A stretch of DNA of 21,988 nt, taken from the NCBI GenBank assembly GCA_958453935.1, contig CAUDZT010000039.1, forward strand, positions 1 to 21,988, written 5' to 3'. This document shows, piece after piece, positions 14,990 to 21,988 of the stretch. Within the stretch, counting starts at the first letter, position 1. Each line of letters starts with the position of its first letter. The notes below the pieces were generated by a model that saw only the letters and a program-made list of their open reading frames with translations, made no database searches and was not told where the DNA came from. Source of the DNA: an uncultured Collinsella sp. (GTDB lineage Bacteria > Actinomycetota > Coriobacteriia > Coriobacteriales > Coriobacteriaceae). The position numbers were made by a program, and so were the translations under genes.

Positions 14990-16785
14990 TCGACGAGGAG
15001 AACAAGTCCGCAACTATGACCGAGGCACCGGCCGCCGCCACAGCTGCGCCGGCCCACGCCGCTCCGGCGGGCTCCGCACCCGTGGAGCCCGAGGACACCG
15101 TGTTCTCCCTGCCTCTTTCGCAAGTAACGCATGATATTTCGGATCTCGCCGATAACGAGGACGAAGAGGATGCCGTAGCGGCGCCCATCGGCGCACATGC
15201 TGCGGAACAGCCCACAGCGCCCGAAGCAACCCCGGCGCCGGCTCACTTTGCAGAGCCCGTCGCCGCGGCAATCAACGAGAGCGCTGCGGTGTTTGCGGCA
15301 CCCGAGCCCGCCGCGCCGGCGTTTCCCATAGCCCCGGCATCCGAGGTTGCGCCCGCGTCTACGCCGGCGCCCGAGCCTATAGACGTCAGCCCGCAAGATG
15401 ACGAGCCGACCGCCCGCGTTTCCGAGGAGCCCGACTCCCCGGACACCGGCGATTCCGAATCAAACGCCGAGACCGACACCGTCTCTCCCGGTGACACAGC
15501 CGAGATCGACGTTGCCGCCGTTGAGGCCAAGCTCAAAGACCCCGGGTCGACCATGAGCTTTGAGCCCCTGACCGAGGAGCGCATCGAGACCGACTCGACC
15601 TATGATGCCGGCACCACCACGCAACTCATGTGGGGCGCCCGCTCTGACGTTGGCTGCGTACGCCCGCACAATGAGGATTCCTACCTGGTGCAGTCGCCGC
15701 TCTTTTGCGTATGCGACGGCATGGGCGGTCACGCCGCCGGCGAGGTAGCCTCTTCCATTGCCGTCGAGACTATTGCCAAGACGGCCCCGCAGTCCGCCGA
15801 CGCAGCACGCCTGGCCGCAGCCGTCGAGGCAGCCAACGCCGCCGTAATCGAGGCGGCCCTGAACGGCCTGGGCAAGCCCGGCATGGGCTGCACAGCCACT
15901 TGCGCCTATATCGAAAACGACACGCTCGCCATCGCCCACGTGGGTGACTCTCGCGCCTACCTGCTCCACGAGGGCACGCTCATCCGCGTGACCCGCGACC
16001 ACTCCTACGTGGAGGAGCTCGTGGACGCCGGTGAGATTACGGCAGACGAGGCTCGCGTCCACCCAAACCGCTCGGTCATCACCCGTGCGCTGGGCTCGGA
16101 CCCCGCCATGTATGCCGACCACTTCACTCTGCATATCGAGGAAGGCGACCGCCTGATCCTGTGCTCCGACGGCCTTTCGAGCATGATTCCCGATAGCGAT
16201 ATCGAGAACATCGCCACGCAGTCCTCAACCGCGCAAATCTGCGTCGACAACCTAGTGGACGCGGCGCTTGCCGCCGGCGGCCACGACAACGTGACCGTAG
16301 TAGTCGTTGACCTGGTTGACGATGGCGTTATGCGCGAGGCGCAACGCGTGCGTCGCCGCAACGTCACCATCGGCGTCGTCTTAGGTCTCGTCTTGGTGCT
16401 GGCGGCTGCCATCTGGGCCTACACGGGTGTCACCGGCTCGTACTACCTGGGTACCTACCAGGGCAATGTCGCCGTCTGGCGCGGCCTGCCCGGCAAGCCG
16501 CTCGGACTCAAGCTCCACTGGCTCGAAAGCGAAACCAGTATCAAGCTGTCCGACCTGCCCGAAGACACGCAAAACCGCCTCAAGGCGGGCATTCCGCAAA
16601 CAAGTGTCGACGATGCGCAGGACACGATATCCAAGTACCGCCACCAGATCGACGAGGAGCAGACCCGCCAGGTGATCGACGCGCAAACGATTCGCGACAA
16701 CACCGACCAGGGATCGACCTCCGAATCAGATTCCGAGAAAACCGCCGAACAGTCCGCCGAGGCCGAAGCCTCCGAAAAGAACTAG
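14986..16785 (+). CDS. pstP: PP2C-family Ser/Thr phosphatase PstP with long disordered N-terminus
   Basis: 599-aa Mg/Mn-dependent protein phosphatase that should reverse PknB-type phosphorylation. The catalytic domain is at about 215-442: RPHNEDS (226-232), DGMGGH (244-249), GDSRAYL (320-326), SDGL (394-397) and GGHDNVTVVV (431-440). A membrane segment follows (about 460-480), then an extracytoplasmic segment with the PstP-like YYLGTYQGNVAVWRGLPG pattern and an acidic tail. Odd feature: about 210 Ala/Pro/Glu/Asp-rich residues precede the catalytic domain, whereas PstP normally begins with it. The start at 14986 overlaps the fhaB stop; an ATG ten codons later is possible but would not remove the extension. 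Next gene starts 16 nt on. Confidence 0.94.
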   Translation: MIDEENKSATMTEAPAAATAAPAHAAPAGSAPVEPEDTVFSLPLSQVTHDISDLADNEDEEDAVAAPIGAHAAEQPTAPEATPAPAHFAEPVAAAINESAAVFAAPEPAAPAFPIAPASEVAPASTPAPEPIDVSPQDDEPTARVSEEPDSPDTGDSESNAETDTVSPGDTAEIDVAAVEAKLKDPGSTMSFEPLTEERIETDSTYDAGTTTQLMWGARSDVGCVRPHNEDSYLVQSPLFCVCDGMGGHAAGEVASSIAVETIAKTAPQSADAARLAAAVEAANAAVIEAALNGLGKPGMGCTATCAYIENDTLAIAHVGDSRAYLLHEGTLIRVTRDHSYVEELVDAGEITADEARVHPNRSVITRALGSDPAMYADHFTLHIEEGDRLILCSDGLSSMIPDSDIENIATQSSTAQICVDNLVDAALAAGGHDNVTVVVVDLVDDGVMREAQRVRRRNVTIGVVLGLVLVLAAAIWAYTGVTGSYYLGTYQGNVAVWRGLPGKPLGLKLHWLESETSIKLSDLPEDTQNRLKAGIPQTSVDDAQDTISKYRHQIDEEQTRQVIDAQTIRDNTDQGSTSESDSEKTAEQSAEAEASEKN

Positions 16786-16801
16786 AAAGGGAGTGCCGCT
16801 T

Positions 16802-19672
16802 ATGAGTCGCCGCAACACCGAGCTGCTCTTGCTCATCGCCTCGGCGTTCCCCGTCATCCTGCTGTATGCGATGTACGTCCTCACCGCGGGCGCTGCCATC
16901 TCCTTTGAGACGCTCGCCGTACCGATCGGCCTCTTTGCCGCCTTTGCCGCGGCCCACATTGCCGTGCGCATCTTGGCGCCCGGTGCCGACCCCGCCATCC
17001 TGCCCATTGTCTTTGTGCTTTCGGGCATCGGCATCACGTTCGTGACGCGTCTCGCCCCCGCTCTCGCCATCTCACAGCTCATCATCCTGTTTGTCTCGGT
17101 GGCCCTGATGGTGGGAACGCTCGCGTTGGTTAAGAACCTCGACGTAGTCATGCGCTACAAGTACACCTTTGGCATTATCGGCATCATTCTGTTGATGCTG
17201 CCTATCTTTATCGGCACCACGATCTCGGGCTCCAAGCTGTGGATTCGCATCGCGGGCTTTACCATCCAGCCCGGCGAGTTCGCCAAGGTCTTTATCGTGC
17301 TGTTCCTGGCCGGGTACCTGGCCGAGAACCGCGAGCTGCTCTCCATCTCCAACCGCAAGATCTTAGGTCTTAAGATCCCTCGCCTGCGACTGCTGCTGCC
17401 GCTGTTTGCCGTGTGGGGTGTGTGCCTGCTCGTCGTCGTCTTCGAACGCGATCTGGGTTCGGCCGTGCTGTTCTACACCATCTTCTTGCTGATGCTCTAC
17501 GTTGCCACGGGACGATTCTCGTATGTCGTTATCGGCCTTGCGCTCTTAGCCGTTGGAGCCGTGGGCGCCTACAAGTTCCTGTCTCACGTTCAGGTGCGTT
17601 TCCAGGTTTGGGTCGATCCGTTTAAGGACGCCCAGGGCCAGGGCTACCAGATCGTCCAGTCGCTCTTCTCGCTTGCCGATGGCGGTCTGGTCGGTGTTGG
17701 TATCGGCAACGGCATGGCCAACAACATCCCTGTCGTCGAGTCCGACTTTATCTTCTCGGCCATCGGCGAGGAGATGGGCCTTTTGGGCGGCGGCGCCGTG
17801 CTCATCCTGTTTATGCTCTTTGCCGTGCGTGGCCTCACCACGGCTGCCCGCGCTAAATCCGACCTCGCCGCCTTTAGCGCCACGGGCCTTACGGCCGCCA
17901 TCAGCTTCCAGGCCTTTTTAATCGTGGGCGGCGTTACCCGCCTGATCCCGCTGACCGGCGTCACCCTACCCTTTATGAGCCAGGGCGGTTCCTCGCTGCT
18001 GGCAAGCTTTATCATCGTCGCGCTCCTGCTGCGCGCCGGTGACGAAGCGACCGGACGCGAGGCCGAGCTTACCGGCACCGGCACTATGGCCGCCATCACC
18101 GATGATCAGGTCGCATCTGCCGCCGCCCCGACGGGCACGCGCTTTGCCACCTCGTCTTCCTACGGCAGCGGCAGCCATTCCGTCGGCTCGCGCATGCGCC
18201 GTCGCCTGCTCGACACGCCTGAATCCGGTGTGCTCGGCCGCGTTGCGCTCGCCAACCGTCTAACCCGTGCGGTGCTCGCCTTTACGGCGCTATTCGCCAT
18301 CCTTATCGGCAACCTCACCTATGTCCAGGTCATCAAGGCCAAGGACTATCAGGACATGCCGACCAACAACCACACCATCGCCCGCTCCAAGTACATCCAG
18401 CGCGGTTCCATCATCACGTCCGACGGCGTGACGCTGGCCGAGTCGCTGCAGCAGGAGGACGGCACCTACGTACGCTCCTACCCCAACGGTAACCTGGCAG
18501 CGCACGTGGTTGGCTACGTGAGCCAGCAGTATGGCACCACCGCCATCGAGAGCGTCATGAACGACACGCTCACCGGTTCTAAGGACTACTCCAGCTGGAA
18601 CAACGCCATCGCGTCGCTCGCGGGCCAGACCCAGCCGGGCAACACCGCCAAGCTCACCATCGACTCGCGCATCCAGACGGCGGCCGAGCAGGCACTCAAG
18701 GGCTTTAAGGGCGCTGTAGTGGTCATCGACCCGCGTACCGGCGCGGTGCTCGCATGTGCCAGCTCGCCCACCTACGACAACACCAACATCGACGCCCTAC
18801 TGCAGGCTGGCGGCGGCGAGGACGGCTCTATGTACAATCGCGCCATGGACGCGCTGTACACGCCGGGCTCCACGTTTAAGGTCGTTACGCTTTCCGCGGC
18901 ACTCGAGACCGGCACCGCCAGCCTTACCAGCACCTACCAGGCGCCCGGCTCCATGGACATCGGCAACGCACCGGTCACCAACTATGCCAACGAGAGCTAC
19001 GGCACCATCAGCCTGCAGCAGGCCTTTGCCGTGTCCTCCAACGTCGTCTTTGGCCAGGTGGCAAACGAAGTTGGCGCAAACACGCTCGTGCAGTTTGCCA
19101 ACGCCTTTGGCTACGGCCAAAAGCTCGGCCAGGACCTGACCTCCGCGGCCTCCATCATGGCAGACCCGTCGCTCATGACCGAGTGGGAGACCGCTTGGGC
19201 CGGCGCCGGCCAGCCTGTCGGCATGGACCACACGCCCGGCCCGCAGACCACCGTCATGCAAAACGCCGTGATTGCCGCCGCCATCGCTAACAGTGGCGTG
19301 GTCATGGACCCGTACTTTGTAGCCCAGGTACTCGCCCCGGACGGAACTGTGGTCAAGACCACGCAGTCCCGCTCGCTGGGTCAGGCCGTCAGCTCCGCCA
19401 CGGCCGACCAGGTCAAGCAGGCCATGCTCGCCGTCGTCCAGTCCGGTACCGGCACCGATGCCCAGGTCCCCGGCGTCAAGGTCGCCGGCAAGACCGGCTC
19501 GGCCGAGATCGGCGGCACCAACGTCAACTCGATGTTCGTTGGCTTTGCACCTTACGATTCACCCACGGTCGCCATCTCGGTGGCCTTGGAGGATTACGAC
19601 AAACACGACGTCAAGGCGGCCAAGATTGCCGGCATCGTCCTGACCGCGGCGCTCGCCGCACAGGGAGCGTGA
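16802..19672 (+). CDS. RodA/FtsW SEDS glycosyltransferase fused to class B penicillin-binding protein
   Basis: 956-aa peptidoglycan synthase. Residues ~1-415 are a polytopic SEDS protein with TIQPGEFAK (154-162), the FERDLGSA segment (214-221) bearing the catalytic Asp, VESDFIFSAIGEE (312-324) and LPFMSQGGSS (389-398). A ~65-residue Ser/Thr-rich cytoplasmic linker leads to a new membrane anchor (about 486-510) and a class B PBP: RGSIITSDG (534-542), active-site STFK (690-693), SSN (745-747) and KTG (897-899). It ends at the transpeptidase, with no PASTA domain. Glycan polymerisation and crosslinking are thus in one chain, whereas other actinobacteria have adjacent rodA and pbpA genes. AAGGGAG precedes the ATG; a GTG three codons earlier is possible. 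No frame break is seen. Confidence 0.95.
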   Translation: MSRRNTELLLLIASAFPVILLYAMYVLTAGAAISFETLAVPIGLFAAFAAAHIAVRILAPGADPAILPIVFVLSGIGITFVTRLAPALAISQLIILFVSVALMVGTLALVKNLDVVMRYKYTFGIIGIILLMLPIFIGTTISGSKLWIRIAGFTIQPGEFAKVFIVLFLAGYLAENRELLSISNRKILGLKIPRLRLLLPLFAVWGVCLLVVVFERDLGSAVLFYTIFLLMLYVATGRFSYVVIGLALLAVGAVGAYKFLSHVQVRFQVWVDPFKDAQGQGYQIVQSLFSLADGGLVGVGIGNGMANNIPVVESDFIFSAIGEEMGLLGGGAVLILFMLFAVRGLTTAARAKSDLAAFSATGLTAAISFQAFLIVGGVTRLIPLTGVTLPFMSQGGSSLLASFIIVALLLRAGDEATGREAELTGTGTMAAITDDQVASAAAPTGTRFATSSSYGSGSHSVGSRMRRRLLDTPESGVLGRVALANRLTRAVLAFTALFAILIGNLTYVQVIKAKDYQDMPTNNHTIARSKYIQRGSIITSDGVTLAESLQQEDGTYVRSYPNGNLAAHVVGYVSQQYGTTAIESVMNDTLTGSKDYSSWNNAIASLAGQTQPGNTAKLTIDSRIQTAAEQALKGFKGAVVVIDPRTGAVLACASSPTYDNTNIDALLQAGGGEDGSMYNRAMDALYTPGSTFKVVTLSAALETGTASLTSTYQAPGSMDIGNAPVTNYANESYGTISLQQAFAVSSNVVFGQVANEVGANTLVQFANAFGYGQKLGQDLTSAASIMADPSLMTEWETAWAGAGQPVGMDHTPGPQTTVMQNAVIAAAIANSGVVMDPYFVAQVLAPDGTVVKTTQSRSLGQAVSSATADQVKQAMLAVVQSGTGTDAQVPGVKVAGKTGSAEIGGTNVNSMFVGFAPYDSPTVAISVALEDYDKHDVKAAKIAGIVLTAALAAQGA

Positions 19673-19804
19673 TGCCCATGATTGAATCGGACACCCGAGG
19701 CGCGCCGCGGCCGAAGAGTTAGCGGCAACGCGCCACACGGCCCCAGCGGCCACATCGTAGGTACTACACACATCGTTGAGCGAATAGTTATGTTAGGAGC
19801 AGGA

Positions 19805-21766
19805 ATGGAACAGAGGGTCCTCGGGGGAAGATACCTCCTCAAGGATAAGGTGGGGACAGGCGGCATGGCGACCGTCTTCCGTGCGCAGGACCAGGTCCTC
19901 GACCGCACGGTAGCCGTCAAGATCATGCTGCCGCAGTATGCTGGCGACGCAACCTTCGCCGCACGCTTTAAGCAGGAGGCCCAGGCAGCAGCCGGTCTCT
20001 CCTCCCCCTATATCGTGGGCGTCTACGATTGGGGCAAGGACGGCGACACCTATTACATCGTCATGGAGTACCTGCGCGGCACCGACCTTAAGAGCGGCAT
20101 CAAGAGCCACGGCGCCCTCGACCCCAAGAAGGTCGCCCAGATCGGCTCGCAGATCAGCTCCGCGCTTTCGGTCGCCCACAAGCACGAGATCATCCACCGC
20201 GACATCAAGCCGCAGAACATCATGGTGCTGCCCGACGGCAACATCAAGGTGATGGACTTTGGCATCGCGCGCGCCAAGAACAGCCACCTCACGCAAGACA
20301 ACAACGTGCTGGGAACCGCCCACTACGTCAGTCCCGAGCAGACCCGTGGTCAGGACCTCGGCCCCACCTCGGATATCTACTCGCTGGGCGTCGTGATGTA
20401 CGAGTGCGCCACCGGCCGCGTGCCCTTTGACGGTGATGACGCCATCTCAGTCGCACTCAAGCAGGTCAACGAGCTGCCTATTCCGCCGAGCCAGATCAAC
20501 TCCGGTGTCGACGCCGACCTTGAGCGTATCATCCTCAAGTGCATGGAGAAGGACCCGGCAAACCGCTTCCAGACCGCCGACGAGCTGCGTCAGGTGCTCA
20601 ACAGCTACCTGTCGGGCCGTGCCGTCAACATCTCGGAGCCCACGCGCATCATCGGTGCACCCGGTGAACTGGGCGCCACCAAGACTCGCGAGCTTTCCGA
20701 TCAGACGCGCGCCATGGTACGTCCCGTCTCGGGCGTGAGCGGCCAGAATACCGCCCGTAGCTCGGTTTCGGGCTCCACCGGCTCCTACGAGGTCGAAAAG
20801 CCCAAATCCAACAAGAACAAGATCATCGCCGCCGTGGTGGCAGCCGTTGCCGTCATCGGTATCGTGGTGGCCTTTGCCACAGGACTCTTTGGCGGCGAGC
20901 AGGTCCCCGTGCCCGACGTGCTGGGCAAGGACCAGCAGACTGCCGTCGAGCTGATCAAGGAAGCCGGCCTCGAGGTCGGCACCATCGACCAAAGCTACAA
21001 CGACGATGTCGACGAGGGCAAGGTCGCCGAGCAGACGCCCAACGGCCACACCAAGAAGGCCAAGGGCACCAAGGTGAACCTGGTGATCTCCAAGGGCCCC
21101 AAGCCCTCCGAGAAGGTTGAGGTTCCCCAGCTTGTCGGTCTAACCAAGGACCAGGCAGAGGCGGCACTGGCAAGCGTTGGCCTAAAGGGCAACGCCACCG
21201 AGGAGGCCAACGAGGCCGATGAGGGCCAGGTCTTTGAGCAGGGCACCGACGCCGGTAAGGAAGTCGAGAAGGGCACGACCATCTCGTACAAGGTCTCGAG
21301 CGGCCCGGATACCACGTCCGTCCCCGACCTGACCGACATGACCGAGGCCCAGGCGCGCAACGCCCTCGATATGGCAGGCTTTGGCGTCGACGTGAGCTAC
21401 CAGGAGAACGACTCGGTTACCGAGGGCACCGTAATCAGCTGGAACCCCAGCGGCAAGCAGAAGCCCGGTGCCACGATTACCGTCGTCATTGCCAAGAAGT
21501 CCGGCAAGGCCACCGTCCCGGGCAACCTGTACGGCAAGAGCATTTCCGCCGCCGTCACCGCGCTCAACAACGCCGGCTTCTACAACATCGCGTTCTGCGA
21601 TCAGAACGGCAACCCCGTGAGTGGCAACGAAAACGCCACCGTCACGGGCGTCTCCCCCACCGGCAAGCAGTCCACCGACAGCACGATTACGCTGACGGTT
21701 GCACTTTCTGGCTCGGGTTCGGGTTCGGGCTCGGGCACGGGCGACGATTCCGGTACGGCCAACTAG
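19805..21766 (+). CDS. pknB: Ser/Thr protein kinase PknB with four PASTA domains
   Basis: 653-aa transmembrane kinase, 132 nt after the SEDS-PBP gene. The ATG at 19805 has AGGAG 5 nt upstream; longer frames lack family similarity. Kinase domain about 10-268: VGTGGMATVF (16-25), VAVK with K39, catalytic loop HRDIKPQN (131-138), DFG (151-153) and SPE (176-178). A Thr/Ser-rich juxtamembrane segment (about 275-335) and one membrane helix (about 339-361) follow. Four PASTA repeats, about 366-431, 437-501, 504-566 and 569-635, each begin near a VPDL-like motif. PASTA domains bind muropeptides or lipid II, linking wall state to phosphorylation of division and elongation proteins. The protein ends in a Ser-Gly repeat tail. 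FhaA, FhaB, PstP and the SEDS-PBP are its likely partners. Confidence 0.96.
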   Translation: MEQRVLGGRYLLKDKVGTGGMATVFRAQDQVLDRTVAVKIMLPQYAGDATFAARFKQEAQAAAGLSSPYIVGVYDWGKDGDTYYIVMEYLRGTDLKSGIKSHGALDPKKVAQIGSQISSALSVAHKHEIIHRDIKPQNIMVLPDGNIKVMDFGIARAKNSHLTQDNNVLGTAHYVSPEQTRGQDLGPTSDIYSLGVVMYECATGRVPFDGDDAISVALKQVNELPIPPSQINSGVDADLERIILKCMEKDPANRFQTADELRQVLNSYLSGRAVNISEPTRIIGAPGELGATKTRELSDQTRAMVRPVSGVSGQNTARSSVSGSTGSYEVEKPKSNKNKIIAAVVAAVAVIGIVVAFATGLFGGEQVPVPDVLGKDQQTAVELIKEAGLEVGTIDQSYNDDVDEGKVAEQTPNGHTKKAKGTKVNLVISKGPKPSEKVEVPQLVGLTKDQAEAALASVGLKGNATEEANEADEGQVFEQGTDAGKEVEKGTTISYKVSSGPDTTSVPDLTDMTEAQARNALDMAGFGVDVSYQENDSVTEGTVISWNPSGKQKPGATITVVIAKKSGKATVPGNLYGKSISAAVTALNNAGFYNIAFCDQNGNPVSGNENATVTGVSPTGKQSTDSTITLTVALSGSGSGSGSGTGDDSGTAN

Positions 21767-21818
21767 TCGCCACCCCACCGCCCATTACGGCTCTCGCCGC
21801 AATCATATTCACTCACAG

Positions 21819-21858
21819 GCGCCCGCTTGCGCCCCCAGCAAGCGGGCGCTTCGTTTTT
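21819..21858 (+). terminator. Intrinsic terminator after pknB
   Basis: A perfect 12-bp stem, GCGCCCGCTTGC / GCAAGCGGGCGC, with a 7-nt loop is followed by TTCGTTTTT. It lies about 50 nt after the pknB stop and is the natural end of the signalling operon. Confidence 0.92.
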
Positions 21859-21877
21859 GACATGGCATGAACCAGAA

Positions 21878-21908
21878 GAGCCCGGCACCGTGTCGGTGTA
21901 CCGGGCTC
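21878..21908. terminator. Strong two-part hairpin, likely terminator of leftward RNA gene
   Basis: GAGCCCGG/CCGGGCTC forms an 8-bp stem continued by CACCG/CGGTG with a 3-nt loop and a 2-nt bulge. On the minus strand it lies directly downstream of the CCA end of the tRNA-like sequence and is followed by TTCTGGTT, so it could terminate that transcript. On the plus strand there is no T-run. Confidence 0.5.
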
Positions 21909-21918
21909 GACAAATCTC

Positions 21919-21941
21919 TGGTGCCCCCGGGCGGATTCGAA
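21919..21941 (-). other. tRNA 3'-end-like sequence at window edge
   Basis: Read on the minus strand, TTCGAATCCGCCCGGGGGC followed by ACCA looks like a tRNA T-loop, 3' T-stem, 3' acceptor strand, discriminator A and encoded CCA. The bases before the T-loop (GAGTT) do not pair with CCGCC, so the T-stem cannot form normally. The expected 5' acceptor strand GCCCCCG would lie beyond the window. It may be a tRNA 3' fragment (for example an integration-site remnant), an unusual tRNA or tmRNA-like RNA, or coincidence. Confidence 0.35.
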
Positions 21942-21988
21942 AACTCCCCCCGCGGGGAAATTGGTGACGCGGGTGTCGCCCGTCCGAA

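Overview
The window is high-GC, densely coded and arranged like a chromosome segment from a Coriobacteriia-type actinobacterium (a Collinsella-like gut anaerobe is my best guess). The guess rests on the actinobacterial FHA/PstP/RodA-PbpA/PknB gene order, a polytopic membrane LuxR regulator of the sort common in Coriobacteriia, and codon and base composition. It is inference from gene content only.

Left part (1-5400): the DNA replication and repair set dnaX, ybaB (ebfC) and recR lies on the minus strand. The usually tight dnaX-ybaB junction is split by a small membrane-anchored protein gene on the plus strand (1514-1987). Its upstream spacer carries a dense cluster of inverted and direct repeats. 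Divergent from dnaX is a two-TM YcxB-like membrane protein gene, followed by a 13-bp hairpin.

Middle part (5428-11702): a minus-strand accessory cassette, visibly richer in A/T than its neighbours. In transcription order it encodes a membrane regulator with two LuxR-type HTH domains, a small secreted cysteine-containing protein, two ABC-2 permeases, one ABC ATPase with a Q-to-E 'E-loop', and a membrane-anchored extracytoplasmic protein. The last four genes overlap by 1-4 nt, and a hairpin separates the secreted-protein gene from the transporter genes. The layout recalls bacteriocin or lantibiotic immunity and export modules (LanFEG type). Upstream of the regulator lie five 14-bp quasi-palindromic boxes of alternating orientation at a strict 30/32-bp spacing. 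I consider the cassette plus this array the most interesting object in the window.

Right part (11703-21766): a cell-wall and division signalling cluster on the plus strand. It encodes a Ser/Thr kinase with a polytopic membrane half, FhaA, FhaB, the PP2C phosphatase PstP, a single polypeptide fusing the SEDS glycosyltransferase RodA/FtsW to a class B penicillin-binding protein, and the PASTA kinase PknB. Overlapping or short junctions in the first part suggest one operon. The kinases, the phosphatase and the FHA readers probably act as a phospho-switch on peptidoglycan synthesis by the SEDS-PBP fusion. A strong intrinsic terminator closes the cluster. The last 70 bases hold a minus-strand sequence resembling the 3' end of a tRNA, preceded on the plus strand by another strong hairpin.
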